Source: ZC4RG30 sp963726085 (GTDB lineage Bacteria; Pseudomonadota; Gammaproteobacteria; Steroidobacterales; Steroidobacteraceae). From it: a DNA stretch of 64,000 nt. Below the pieces are notes generated by a model. That model saw only the letters and a program-made list of their open reading frames with translations. It searched no databases and was not told where the DNA came from. Position numbers and translations under genes: made by a program. The stretch covers positions 524,497 to 588,496 of the forward strand of contig CAVSAR010000002.1 in NCBI GenBank assembly GCA_963726085.1, in the 5' to 3' direction. Shown piece by piece: positions 8,961-18,302 of the stretch (position 1 is the first letter of the stretch; each line of letters begins with the position of its first letter).

Positions 8961-9830
8961 ATGTCCTGGTTTGAAAAGATCGTCCCGTCGCGCATCAAGA
9001 CCGAACGGCGCGTGCGTTCCGTGCCCGAGGGGCTGTGGATCAAGTGCCCGGCCTGCGACGCGGTGCTGTATCGCGCGGAGCTGGAGCGCAACCTGCACGT
9101 GTGCCCCAAGTGCAGCCACCACATGCGCATCAAGGCGCGCGAGCGCCTGACGCGCTTCCTCGACCCGGGCACCGGCATGGAGATCGGCGCCACGGTGACC
9201 CCCGAGGATCCGCTGCGGTTCAAGGACAGCAAGCGCTACAAGGATCGACTGGCGGCGGCCCAGAAAAGCACCGGCGAGAAGGATGCGCTGATTGTGCTGG
9301 CCGGCAAGTTGCACGATGAGCCCATCGTGGCCTGCGCATTTGAATTCTCGTTCCTGGGCGGTTCGATGGGTTCGGTGGTGGGCGAGCGCTTCTATCGCGC
9401 CGCCCAGCGCTGCATCGCCGACCGCTCGCCACTGGTGTGCTTCTCGGCCTCCGGCGGCGCGCGCATGCAGGAAGCCATCCTGTCGCTGTTCCAGCTGGCC
9501 AAGACCAGCTCGGCGCTGGCCCAGATGGCCCGGGAGCACTTGCCCTATATTTCTGTGCTGACCGATCCGACCACCGGCGGTGTGTCGGCCAGCCTGGCGA
9601 TGCTGGGCGACGTCAACATCGCTGAACCGCGGGCACTGATCGGATTCGCCGGGCCGCGGGTGATTGCGCAGACGGTGCGCGAGACGTTGCCTGAAGGGTT
9701 CCAGCGCAGTGAGTTCCTGCTGGAGAAGGGCGCGCTGGACATGATCATGGACCGCCGCGACCAGCGCGACCAGATCGCACGCCTGCTGCGGCTGCTGATG
9801 AAGCAGCCGGTGCTGGTTGCTGCCAGCTGA
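8961..9830 (+). CDS. accD: acetyl-CoA carboxylase carboxyltransferase subunit beta
   Basis: Beta half of the carboxyltransferase that transfers CO2 from biotin to acetyl-CoA, committing carbon to fatty acid synthesis with AccA. The 289-residue protein has the N-terminal four-cysteine zinc ribbon (Cys29, Cys32, Cys48, Cys51) followed by the crotonase-like fold with SFLGGSMGSVVGERF, FSASGGARMQE and DPTTGGVSASLAMLGD. It starts 2 bp after truA and precedes folC, the standard accD-folC pairing. The C-terminus is compact without extra domains. Confidence 0.96.
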   Translation: MSWFEKIVPSRIKTERRVRSVPEGLWIKCPACDAVLYRAELERNLHVCPKCSHHMRIKARERLTRFLDPGTGMEIGATVTPEDPLRFKDSKRYKDRLAAAQKSTGEKDALIVLAGKLHDEPIVACAFEFSFLGGSMGSVVGERFYRAAQRCIADRSPLVCFSASGGARMQEAILSLFQLAKTSSALAQMAREHLPYISVLTDPTTGGVSASLAMLGDVNIAEPRALIGFAGPRVIAQTVRETLPEGFQRSEFLLEKGALDMIMDRRDQRDQIARLLRLLMKQPVLVAAS

Positions 9831-9849
9831 TACGGGTGCGGGTTCGCCC

Positions 9850-11121
9850 ATGACGCCGCGCAGCCTGGAGCAGTGGCTGCGAATGCAGGAAACCGTCCAC
9901 GGGCCAGGCATCGACCTGGGCCTGGACCGCATTGGCGCCGTGGCCCAGCGCCTGCAGCTGCTGCCCCTCCCGTCGCGCGCGCTGATCGTGGCCGGCACCA
10001 ATGGCAAGGGATCCACCGTGGCCTGTCTGGCCGGCATCCTGCGCGCCAGTGGCTACAAGGCCGGCGCATTCACCTCGCCGCACCTGCTGCGCTATAACGA
10101 ACGCATCCGGGTCGATGGGGCAGAGGCGTCTGACGCGCAACTGATACGCGCATTCGAGGCCATCGAGGCCGCCCGCGGCGACACCACGCTTACGTTTTTC
10201 GAGTACAACGCGCTGGCGGCGTTGCTGGTGTTTCGCGCGCGCGCGGTGCAGTTCTCGATACTGGAGGTCGGGCTGGGCGGCCGCCTGGACGCGGTCAACA
10301 TCGTTGACGCGCCAGCGGCCATTGTCTGCAGCATCGGCCTGGACCACGCCGACTGGCTGGGCACCGACATCGACGTGATCGGGCGCGAGAAGGCCGGCGT
10401 GTTTCGTGCCGGCAGCATTGCCGTCCTGGCCGATCCGCAGATGACGCCTGCGGTCTTGGCCGAGGCACGGCGCATTGGTGCCCGCCCCGTGCAGGCTGGC
10501 CAGGACTATCACTACGCAATGCGCGATCCAGGTGCGCAGGGGCTGTGGGATTTTCAGATGCCCGGACTGCAGCTGGCTGGCCTGCCAATGCCGGCGTTGC
10601 CGGGTGCACGGCAAGTGGCAAACGCGGCCGCTGCGATCGCGGCACTGCACGCGATGGGCCTGCCGCGCGCACTTGAGGCACATGCCGTTGGCGCTGCGCT
10701 GCGTGCCATGCGCGCGCCGGGGCGGTTTCAGGTCGTGCCAGGACCTGTGGAATGGATACTGGACGTCGCGCACAACGAGCCAGCGGCGCGGGTACTGACG
10801 GACAACCTCGCGGCCCGTCCCTGCAGTGGCCGGACGCTGGTCGTTGCCGGCATTCTGGGCGACAAGGACGTGGATGGCGTGGCCAGGGCATTGGCCGGCA
10901 GCGTTGATGCATGGGTTGTCTGCGGCATCGACGCGCCTCGTGGACTGACAGCGGCGCAGCTGGCGTCGCGGTCGCAAGTCTTCAGCAGCGCGCTGCAGGC
11001 AGGCAGCATCCCCGAAGGCATGCGCATGGCCGCGCAGCAGGCGCGTGCAGGGGATCGCATTGTCGTGTGCGGATCATTCCTGGCCGTCGCCCCGGCGCTG
11101 CAGGCCCTTGGTCTATACTGA
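9850..11121 (+). CDS. folC: dihydrofolate synthase / folylpolyglutamate synthase
   Basis: Mur-ligase-type enzyme that joins dihydropteroate and glutamate and extends polyglutamyl tails on folates. The ATP loop GTNGKGST lies near residues 49-56, with AFTSPHLLRYNERIRVDG and LEVGLGGRLDAVN following. The Mur-ligase central His region and a C-terminal domain (DVAHNEPAARVL, VAGILGDKDVDG) complete it. I chose ATG 9850 (MTPRSLEQWL) rather than an in-frame upstream start at 9817 that would overlap accD, because family members begin with the SLxxWL helix. About 423 residues, normal. Confidence 0.94.
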   Translation: MTPRSLEQWLRMQETVHGPGIDLGLDRIGAVAQRLQLLPLPSRALIVAGTNGKGSTVACLAGILRASGYKAGAFTSPHLLRYNERIRVDGAEASDAQLIRAFEAIEAARGDTTLTFFEYNALAALLVFRARAVQFSILEVGLGGRLDAVNIVDAPAAIVCSIGLDHADWLGTDIDVIGREKAGVFRAGSIAVLADPQMTPAVLAEARRIGARPVQAGQDYHYAMRDPGAQGLWDFQMPGLQLAGLPMPALPGARQVANAAAAIAALHAMGLPRALEAHAVGAALRAMRAPGRFQVVPGPVEWILDVAHNEPAARVLTDNLAARPCSGRTLVVAGILGDKDVDGVARALAGSVDAWVVCGIDAPRGLTAAQLASRSQVFSSALQAGSIPEGMRMAAQQARAGDRIVVCGSFLAVAPALQALGLY

Positions 11122-11125
11122 GTCC

Positions 11126-11722
11126 GTGGTTAGCACAGTCAAAGAACGTCTGACCGGCGCGCTCATCCTCATCGTCGCATTGGTGATCATCGTCCCGGAG
11201 TTGTTCTCCGGTCGGCCCGCGCAGCGGCCCCCCGGCGTTGCGCCCGACGCGCAATCCGCCGATGCCGGTCCACCACTGCGCAGTTACACCATGGACCTGG
11301 GGGCAGGGCAGGCACCGGCCAAGGTGCCCGAACCGGTTGCACCGGCAACGCAAGCAGTGCCGGCGCCTGCCAGTCCTGCGCCAGAGAATCCGGCTCCACC
11401 GGCGACCAAGTCACCGGCGAGCACACCCGAGTCGGACAAGCCGCCAGCGGTCGCAGCAACACCCAAGCCCGCGACCAATCCGGTGGCGCCAGCGCATGGC
11501 TGGTGGGTGCAGCTGGGAAGTTTTGCCGCGCGCGCCAATGCGGACCGGCTTGTAGCATCGCTGGGATCCGCGGGGTATTCGGTAAGGGTTTCCCCGAGCA
11601 CCAAGAATGGCAAGGAACTGTTTCGCGTTCTGGCAGGCCCGGCCGAGGACCGTGCTGCTGCGGTTGCCCTGCAGGCCCGTTTGAGTGCAGCAGGTCACAA
11701 GGGCACGCTGGTGGCGCCTTGA
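11126..11722 (+). CDS. dedD: SPOR-domain protein, DedD family
   Basis: A bitopic inner-membrane protein with a C-terminal SPOR domain that binds denuded septal peptidoglycan; DedD acts in cell division. It starts at GTG 11126, 4 bp after the folC stop, and reads VVSTVKERLTGALILIVALVIIVPELFSG, matching the DedD membrane anchor. A Pro/Ala-rich periplasmic linker leads to the SPOR domain (about residues 125-198, GWWVQLGSFAARANADRL and FRVLAGPAEDRAAA). The position between folC and cvpA-purF is the conserved dedD location. About 198 residues. Confidence 0.88.
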   Translation: MVSTVKERLTGALILIVALVIIVPELFSGRPAQRPPGVAPDAQSADAGPPLRSYTMDLGAGQAPAKVPEPVAPATQAVPAPASPAPENPAPPATKSPASTPESDKPPAVAATPKPATNPVAPAHGWWVQLGSFAARANADRLVASLGSAGYSVRVSPSTKNGKELFRVLAGPAEDRAAAVALQARLSAAGHKGTLVAP

Positions 11723-11776
11723 GCCCACCTTGAAGCGTGTAGAATCGCGCGGCATCCGGTCTCGTCCTGAAGGTCA

Positions 11777-12274
11777 ATGGTTACACTGGACTACATAATC
11801 ATCGGGATCGTCCTGATCTCTGCGATCTTCGGGCTTATGCGCGGCTTCCTTCTCACGGTCTGTTCGCTGGTTACGTGGGTGCTGGCCGTCTGGCTGTCAT
11901 GGGAGCTGGCGCCCAGCCTGGTGCCGCACCTGGGCGGCAACCTGCGGGTGGAGCCCTACGGGCTGTGGGCCAGCCGCGCAATCTTCTTCCTTGCAATCCT
12001 GGTGGTCGGCGCCATTATCGGGGCGCTGGTCAAGCATTTTGCGCGCCTGTCCCTGTTCAGCGGCACCGACCGGTTCCTCGGGTTCCTGCTGGGCCTGGCA
12101 CGCGGTATCGTGATACTGGGAGTGCTGGCCATCCTCGGCCAGTCGGTGCGCCTGGACCACGAGGGCTGGTGGCAGCACTCGCGGCTGGCGGCGCAGGTCG
12201 AGCCGGTGGCCAAGGCCCTGCGGGCGCTGGTCGGTGAACGTTTGTATGTCCTGAAACCCGGCGGCGACAACTGA
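11777..12274 (+). CDS. cvpA: CvpA family membrane protein
   Basis: A 165-residue inner-membrane protein of the CvpA family, named for colicin V production and tied genetically to purF and to envelope stress resistance; its molecular role is unsettled. It has four hydrophobic segments, beginning VTLDYIIIGIVLISAIFGLMRG, a family-typical start, and the RFLGFLLGLARGIVIL stretch. It lies 16 bp before purF and is probably co-transcribed with it, as in E. coli. Confidence 0.92.
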   Translation: MVTLDYIIIGIVLISAIFGLMRGFLLTVCSLVTWVLAVWLSWELAPSLVPHLGGNLRVEPYGLWASRAIFFLAILVVGAIIGALVKHFARLSLFSGTDRFLGFLLGLARGIVILGVLAILGQSVRLDHEGWWQHSRLAAQVEPVAKALRALVGERLYVLKPGGDN

Positions 12275-12290
12275 TATTGGAGAAGGCTGG

Positions 12291-13787
12291 ATGTGCGGTA
12301 TCGTCGGTATCGTCGGTCGAAGCATGGTCAACCAGCAGCTCTATGATGCCCTGACCGTACTGCAGCACCGCGGCCAGGATGCCGCCGGCATCATGACCGC
12401 CGAAGGTGGCGAACTGTTCGCCAGCAAGGGTCGCGGCCTGGTTCGCGACGTGTTTAGCCAGAAAGACATGGATTCGCTGCGCGGCAACGTCGGCATCGCG
12501 CACGTGCGCTATCCCACGGCCGGGGGCGACAACGAGTCCGAAGTGCAGCCGTTCTACGTCAACGCGCCGTACGGCATCTGCCTCGGGCACAACGGCAACC
12601 TCACCAACGCGGCCGAGCTGTCGGCGGTGCTGGCGCGCGAGGATCGGCGCCACCTCAACACGCGATCTGACTCGGAAGTCCTGCTCAACGTGTTCGCCTC
12701 GGAAATGCAGCGCGTGGGTACGCCGCGGGTCACCCCCGGGGACATCTTCGCGGCCGTCAATGCGGTGTATCGGCGCTGCCGCGGCGCCTATGCGGTGGTG
12801 GCGATGATCATTGGCCATGGCGTGCTGGGATTTCGCGATCCCCACGGCATCCGGCCGCTGGTGCTGGGCCAGCGGCGCAGCGCCCGCGGCATGGAATACA
12901 TGCTGGCCTCGGAGAGCGTTGCCCTGACCATGCTGTCGTTCGAGCTGGTGCGCGACGTGGCCCCCGGCGAGGCGGTATTCATCGACGAGCTGGGGCGGCT
13001 GCACTCGCAGCAATGCGTGGCCACCGTCAAGCACACGCCGTGCATCTTCGAATACGTGTATTTCGCGCGACCCGACTCCATCATCGACAACATCTCCGTG
13101 TACCGCGCCCGCATGCGCATGGGCGAGCGCCTGGCCGACAAGCTCAGGCGCGAACACCCGGACCACGACATCGACGTGGTCATCCCGATTCCCGATACCA
13201 GCCGCACCTGTGCGTTGCAGCTGGCGCAGAAGCTGCGCATCAAGTATCGCGAGGGGTTCAACAAGAACCGCTACATCGGTCGCACCTTCATCATGCCGGG
13301 GCAGGAGCAACGCCTGCGCTCGGTGCGCCGCAAGCTAAGCGCCATTGACCTGGAATTCCGTGGCAAGAACGTACTGCTGGTGGACGACTCGATCGTGCGC
13401 GGTACCACGTCGGCACAGATCATCGAGCTGGCGCGGGAAGCCGGCGCGCGCAAGGTTTACTTCGCCTCGGCCGCGCCGCCGGTGCGGTTCCCCTATGTGT
13501 ACGGCATCGACATGCCGGCGGCCTCGGAACTGGTGGCCGCTGGGCGCGACGTGGACGAGGTGGCGCGCCAGATCGGTGCCGATTGGCTGGTGTACCAGGA
13601 CCTCGAGGACCTGATCGGCGCCTGCCGGCATGACAACGCCACCATCAGCGAGTTCGACACCTCGTGCTTTTCGGGTGAATACGTTACGGGCGACGTCACG
13701 CCGGAATACCTGCATCGGCTCGAGCAGGAGCGCTCGGATGGTGCCAAGGCGCAGCGTCGCGACAGTCCACTCAAAGCGGTGAACTAA
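12291..13787 (+). CDS. purF: amidophosphoribosyltransferase
   Basis: First committed enzyme of purine synthesis, making phosphoribosylamine from PRPP and glutamine. The 498-residue protein begins MCGIVGIVG; Cys2 becomes the N-terminal nucleophile of the Ntn glutaminase domain after Met removal. The phosphoribosyltransferase half contains the PRPP loop VLLVDDSIVRGTTS and the conserved region YFARPDSIIDNISVY. It is preceded by GGAGAAGG as ribosome-binding site. No PurR-like operator was recognised in the 16 bp before it. Confidence 0.96.
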   Translation: MCGIVGIVGRSMVNQQLYDALTVLQHRGQDAAGIMTAEGGELFASKGRGLVRDVFSQKDMDSLRGNVGIAHVRYPTAGGDNESEVQPFYVNAPYGICLGHNGNLTNAAELSAVLAREDRRHLNTRSDSEVLLNVFASEMQRVGTPRVTPGDIFAAVNAVYRRCRGAYAVVAMIIGHGVLGFRDPHGIRPLVLGQRRSARGMEYMLASESVALTMLSFELVRDVAPGEAVFIDELGRLHSQQCVATVKHTPCIFEYVYFARPDSIIDNISVYRARMRMGERLADKLRREHPDHDIDVVIPIPDTSRTCALQLAQKLRIKYREGFNKNRYIGRTFIMPGQEQRLRSVRRKLSAIDLEFRGKNVLLVDDSIVRGTTSAQIIELAREAGARKVYFASAAPPVRFPYVYGIDMPAASELVAAGRDVDEVARQIGADWLVYQDLEDLIGACRHDNATISEFDTSCFSGEYVTGDVTPEYLHRLEQERSDGAKAQRRDSPLKAVN

Positions 13788-13833
13788 AAGTGCGTGCGCC
13801 CTGGGCTGCCCTGGGGTCATCCGGCGATTGACC

Positions 13834-15723
13834 ATGCGACTGCTGCTGATTGTCCAGGACGCGCGCTATCGAGCGCTCATCCGCCACCACGTCACCTGTG
13901 AGTGGCCCGACGCCGACGTGGTCAGCCGATCCGGCCGCGAGGCCGGGCAGATGCCCATTGAATTCCTGGCCCAGGGCTATGACGTGGTGCTGCTGGACGA
14001 GGAGTGGCTGGGCGGGCGCGGGTTGGGGTGGCTGGAGAGCCTTGGCGCACGGCGCGGCTTCGCCCCGGTGGTGTTCTTCACCACCGAAGACAACGAGGAG
14101 GTGGCGCGACGCGCGCGCATCCTGGGCGCCTTCAGCGTCCTGTCCAAGCGCACCTTCCAGCATCACACGCTGATCGAGGTGCTGGCCGAGGCGGCGCGCA
14201 TGCACCAGCGCGCGCAGGCCGACTGGCGCGTGTCGCCGGAGGCAGAACAGTCGCGGCGCTTTGGCGCCGTGCGCATCCCCGGTTATCGCTGCGTGCGCCG
14301 CCTGGCCGGTGGCTCATCCGCGCAGCTTTACCTTGCCGAGAGCGAGAAGGCCGGGGCGATGATGGTGATCAAGGTCACCCCTTCAGTGCACGACGACTCT
14401 GGCGTGGACCAGTCCTTCGAGCGCTTCCTGCAGGAATACGAGATTGCCCACCGCCTGCACCATCCCAGCATCGTGCGCTGCCACGAGCTGGGGGTTGCCG
14501 ATGATCACGCCTACCTGGCCATGGAATATTTCCCGCAAGGCGACCTGCGCCGGCGCATCCGCGCCGGCGTGACGCCGGCGGAGTCGCTGGACCTTGCTGC
14601 ACAGGTGGCCGGCGCGCTGGCGGCACTGCATGACGCCGGCGCACTGCATCGCGACCTGAAGCCGGGCAACGTGCTGATGCGCTCGCAGGACCGCATCGCG
14701 CTGACCGACTTCGGGCTGGCCAAGCATGCCGCCCTGGAACTGGACATCACCGACCCGGGCATGATCTTCGGCACGCCTCATTACATGAGCCCTGAACAGG
14801 GGCATGGCGAAACCGTGGATGAGCGCAGCGACTTGTACAGCCTGGGGGTGATCCTGTACGAGATGCTGACCGGCGAAAAACCCTTCACGGATCCCAACCC
14901 CATGGCGATCATCTACAAGCATCGCAACCAGCCGATTCCGCGCCTGCCCGCCGCCGCGGCGCACCTGCAGGAATACGTGGATGCGTTGCTGGCCAAGCAG
15001 CCTGGGGGTCGCTACAACACGGCCGCGCAGGCCGAAGCGGTGCTCGAGGCGGCGGCGCTGCGCGCCAAGGGTGCCTGCCTGATGCAGGTGGCTGCCACCG
15101 CTTGCAGATCCGAACTGCTGCTGGCATCCACGCCCGACAGCTGGGTCGAGACCGCCGTGCTGCGCTGGCGTGAGTTGCTGGTGGATCATGCCAACTGTGA
15201 AAAGAAGGCCGCATCCACCGCCCTGGCGCTGATGTTCGCGTACCCGCAGGATCGCGCGCTGGGCATTGCGCTGGCGCGGCTGGCACGCGAGGAGCTGCGC
15301 CATTTCGAACAGGTACAGAAATTGATGACGCGCTTGAAGGTGCTGCCTGCCAAGCTGTCACCCGGGCGCTACGCGGGCGCGCTGCGCGCGCAGTGCCGTG
15401 CGCACGAGCCGGCGCGACGACTGGACCTCATGTTGTGCGGGGCACTGATCGAGGCGCGATCCTGCGAGCGCTTTGAGCAGCTGGCGCCGCGCCTGCCCGA
15501 GCCCATGGCCTCGTTCTACGCGGAGCTGGCGGTGGCCGAGTCGCGCCACCTGCAGCTCTATCTCTCGCTGGCGCAGCAGTTCGCGAACGGTGAACCTTCC
15601 CTGGCAGGCGAGGTTGAACGCAGCCTGCAGCGCCTGGCGGCGCGCGAGGCGGAACTTGTCACCAGCCCGGATACGCAGTTTCGGTTTCATTCAGGTCCGC
15701 CGGCGCGGGAGCTGGCCGCATGA
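13834..15723 (+). CDS. receiver - Ser/Thr protein kinase - MiaE tRNA hydroxylase fusion
   Basis: One open frame encodes three modules. Residues 1-125 form a response-regulator receiver with phosphoacceptor Asp (VVLLDEEW), the conserved Thr (FFTTED) and Lys (LSKRT). About 150-405 is a Hanks-type kinase with VIK lysine, HRDLKPGN, DFGLAKHA and GTPHYMSPEQ, so it looks active. The last 213 residues (from Met at 15082) are a full MiaE, the di-iron enzyme that hydroxylates ms2i6A37 in tRNA. All iron ligands are seen: DHANCEKK, REELRHFEQV, IEARSCERF and AESRHLQLY. A TGATG at 15080-15084 with AAGG upstream is exactly what an overlapping kinase stop and miaE start would look like, so the fusion may come from one indel. 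An alternative start is TTG 13828. The stop overlaps oppA as ATGA. Confidence 0.85.
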   Translation: MRLLLIVQDARYRALIRHHVTCEWPDADVVSRSGREAGQMPIEFLAQGYDVVLLDEEWLGGRGLGWLESLGARRGFAPVVFFTTEDNEEVARRARILGAFSVLSKRTFQHHTLIEVLAEAARMHQRAQADWRVSPEAEQSRRFGAVRIPGYRCVRRLAGGSSAQLYLAESEKAGAMMVIKVTPSVHDDSGVDQSFERFLQEYEIAHRLHHPSIVRCHELGVADDHAYLAMEYFPQGDLRRRIRAGVTPAESLDLAAQVAGALAALHDAGALHRDLKPGNVLMRSQDRIALTDFGLAKHAALELDITDPGMIFGTPHYMSPEQGHGETVDERSDLYSLGVILYEMLTGEKPFTDPNPMAIIYKHRNQPIPRLPAAAAHLQEYVDALLAKQPGGRYNTAAQAEAVLEAAALRAKGACLMQVAATACRSELLLASTPDSWVETAVLRWRELLVDHANCEKKAASTALALMFAYPQDRALGIALARLAREELRHFEQVQKLMTRLKVLPAKLSPGRYAGALRAQCRAHEPARRLDLMLCGALIEARSCERFEQLAPRLPEPMASFYAELAVAESRHLQLYLSLAQQFANGEPSLAGEVERSLQRLAAREAELVTSPDTQFRFHSGPPARELAA

Positions 15724-17378
15724 GGACGCGCCCGGCGATCAGCGGGATTGCCCTGCCGCTGGCCGCTGCGCTGCTGGTGCTGTGTGCCTGCACACACAGG
15801 GATAATGCGCACACCGGGACCCTGACCGACAAGAAGATCGCCGCGCGTGTGGCCTCCGCGCACCTCAATCGCCACCTGTCTGCGGCGCCCAAAACCCTTG
15901 ACCCGCTGATGAGCCAGGACGTGCCAGGGCTCACCGTGGCGCAGGACCTATTCGAGGGGCTGGTACGAACGGACCCGGCCGGCAACGTCGTCCCCGGCGT
16001 CGCCGATCACTGGGAAACATCGGCCGATGGCCTGACCTGGCGCTTTCACTTGCGCGCCAATGCACAGTGGTCCAATGGCGAACCGGTCACTGCGCGGGAC
16101 TTCGTCTATGCCTGGCGCCTGGTCGTGGATCCGGCCAAGGCCTCGCCCATGGCACAGCAACTGGCGCCCATTGCCGGGGCCACGGAAATCTTCAGTGGCA
16201 AGCAGTCGCCGCAGACCCTGGGCGTGCAGGCGCTGGACGACCACATGCTGCTGGTGCGGCTGGCCACCCCGGCACCGTATTTCCTGTTCATGTTGACCAC
16301 CAGTTACCTGATGCCGGTGCCGCAGGCCACGGTCGAGCGCGCCGGCACGGGCTGGACGCAGCCTGGCGTAATGGTCAGTAACGGGCCGTTCATGCTCAAG
16401 GACGTCACGGTGGGTGGTCCCATCGAGATGGTGCGCAATCCACATTACTGGGACGTGGCCTCGGTGCGGCTGGAGTCGGTGACCCATTACCCGCTGGATG
16501 ACAGCGCAGCCGCAACGTCGCGCTACCTTGCCGGCGACCTGGACTTCACCGACCGGTTCCAGATGGAAGACCTGCCGTGGCTGCGCGCGGGTCTCGGGGA
16601 CCAGCTGCGGATCGCGCCGTATTTCGGCACGGTCATGCTGGGCATGCACACCAAGCGCGCACCATTTAATAATGTGCTGCTGCGCCGAGCCATGGTGCTG
16701 GCCATTGACCGCGAACGCATCACCAACCAGTTGTTCAAGGGCCTGTACCTGCCCGCGTACACCAGCGTCCCACCTTTGCCCGGCTATCCGGCCTACTTGC
16801 CGCAATGGGCAAGACTGGATGAGGCTGCGCGTCACGCGCTGGCGCGCCGGCTTTATGCGCAGGCGGGGTATTCGTCGCAACACCCGCTCAATGTGGAATT
16901 TACGTTCCCCACCGGCGGTTCGGAGCAGCGCCTGCTGTTCGAAGCACTGGGGGCCATGTGGCACGCCAACCTGGGCGCCAATGTGCAGCTCACCGGCGAG
17001 GAATTTCGGGTGCACCAGCAAAACCGCGAGCTGCGCAAGCCGGACCTGTTCTGGAATGCATGGATTGCCGATTATCCGGACCCGATGACGTTCCTGGCGC
17101 TGCCGATGATCGGCAGCGTCCAGAACTACATGCTCTATGACAGCCCGCAGTACAACGCGTACATGCACGCGGCCATGGCCAGTGCCGACCCGCAGGTGCG
17201 CAACGCCAACTACAACGCCGCGGAGCGCCAGCTGGATGAGGACGCGGTGGTGATCCCGATCTACTACTACGAGACCCGCCACCTGGTGCGCAGTTACGTG
17301 CGTGGCTGGGTAGACAACTCCGTGGACAACCATCTGTCACGCGACCTGTACCTGGAAATGCCGGGGAAATCACAGTAG
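15720..17378 (+). CDS. oppA: oligopeptide ABC transporter substrate-binding lipoprotein
   Basis: Periplasmic peptide-binding protein of the OppA/SBP_bac_5 family, 552 residues. The N-terminus is a lipoprotein signal with a lipobox ending at Cys24 (LCAC). Family features follow: PKTLDPLMSQDVPG, VADHWETSADGLTWRFHLR, and YNAAERQLDEDAVVIPIYYYE. The start codon overlaps the kinase-MiaE stop as ATGA, so the two are probably translationally coupled. It heads oppBCDF. The peptide specificity cannot be read from sequence. Confidence 0.92.
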   Translation: MRTRPAISGIALPLAAALLVLCACTHRDNAHTGTLTDKKIAARVASAHLNRHLSAAPKTLDPLMSQDVPGLTVAQDLFEGLVRTDPAGNVVPGVADHWETSADGLTWRFHLRANAQWSNGEPVTARDFVYAWRLVVDPAKASPMAQQLAPIAGATEIFSGKQSPQTLGVQALDDHMLLVRLATPAPYFLFMLTTSYLMPVPQATVERAGTGWTQPGVMVSNGPFMLKDVTVGGPIEMVRNPHYWDVASVRLESVTHYPLDDSAAATSRYLAGDLDFTDRFQMEDLPWLRAGLGDQLRIAPYFGTVMLGMHTKRAPFNNVLLRRAMVLAIDRERITNQLFKGLYLPAYTSVPPLPGYPAYLPQWARLDEAARHALARRLYAQAGYSSQHPLNVEFTFPTGGSEQRLLFEALGAMWHANLGANVQLTGEEFRVHQQNRELRKPDLFWNAWIADYPDPMTFLALPMIGSVQNYMLYDSPQYNAYMHAAMASADPQVRNANYNAAERQLDEDAVVIPIYYYETRHLVRSYVRGWVDNSVDNHLSRDLYLEMPGKSQ

Positions 17379-18302
17379 ATGTGGCGTTTCCTGCTGTCGC
17401 GGCTGCTGGCTGCGGTTCCCACCTTGCTGGCCATCATCACGCTGGCATTTTTGTTGCTGCGTGCCGCGCCCGGCGGACCCTTTGACAATGAAAAGGTCAT
17501 GGCAGCGCAGGTGCGCGCCAATATCGAGCACGCCTACCACCTGGACGAACCCCTGGCCAAGCAGTATCTGCGCTACCTGGGGCAGCTGGCGCGCGGTGAC
17601 CTGGGTCCGTCATTCCAGTATCCGGATACCAGCGTCAACAGCCTCATCGCCAAGGGGTTTCCGGTCGACCTGCGCATCGGCGGGTTCGCGTTGCTGCTGG
17701 CCTGCTTGGTGGGCATTCCCCTGGGTGGGCGCGCGGCCTGGCGCCGCGGCGGGTGGCTGGACCGCGTGGCCATGGGCGTGTCGTTGCTGGGCATTTCCAT
17801 TCCGGTCTACGTCACTGCGCCGCTGCTGATCCTGGTGTTTGCCGTGACGCTGCAATGGCTGCCGGCCGGGGACCTGGGTGGCGGGTCGCTGCGCTACCTG
17901 GTGTTGCCGGCGGTCTCGCTGTCGCTGCCGTATACGGCCTACGTCACGCGCATCATGCGTGCCAGCTTTGTCGAGGTGCTGGAACAGCCCTACATCCGCA
18001 CCGCACGTGCCAAGGGACTTGCCACGCGCGCCATCCTATTCCGGCATGCGCTGCGCCCGGCGTTGATGCCCCTGGTGGCATTCCTGGGTCCGGCCATCGT
18101 CGGGGTGATCACCGGATCAATAGTGGTGGAGACCACCTTCGGTCTGCCCGGCATCGGCCGGTATTTCGTCACGGGTGCATTCAATCGCGACTACACGCTG
18201 GTGATGGGCGTGACCATCCTCTATGGGGTGTTAATCGTCTGTGCCAACCTGCTGGCGGACCTGTGCCAGGCGCTGCTGGATCCGCGGGTGCGCCTGCGAT
18301 GA
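17379..18302 (+). CDS. oppB: oligopeptide ABC transporter permease OppB
   Basis: Inner-membrane permease of the peptide importer, 307 residues with six predicted membrane segments. It begins directly after the oppA stop (MWRFLLSRLLAAVPTLLAIITLAFLLLR, the usual OppB/DppB first helix). The ATPase-contacting EAA-type loop is visible near TARAKGLATRAILFRHALRPALMPLV. It ends with a TGA overlapping the oppC ATG (ATGA). Intact. Confidence 0.93.
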   Translation: MWRFLLSRLLAAVPTLLAIITLAFLLLRAAPGGPFDNEKVMAAQVRANIEHAYHLDEPLAKQYLRYLGQLARGDLGPSFQYPDTSVNSLIAKGFPVDLRIGGFALLLACLVGIPLGGRAAWRRGGWLDRVAMGVSLLGISIPVYVTAPLLILVFAVTLQWLPAGDLGGGSLRYLVLPAVSLSLPYTAYVTRIMRASFVEVLEQPYIRTARAKGLATRAILFRHALRPALMPLVAFLGPAIVGVITGSIVVETTFGLPGIGRYFVTGAFNRDYTLVMGVTILYGVLIVCANLLADLCQALLDPRVRLR

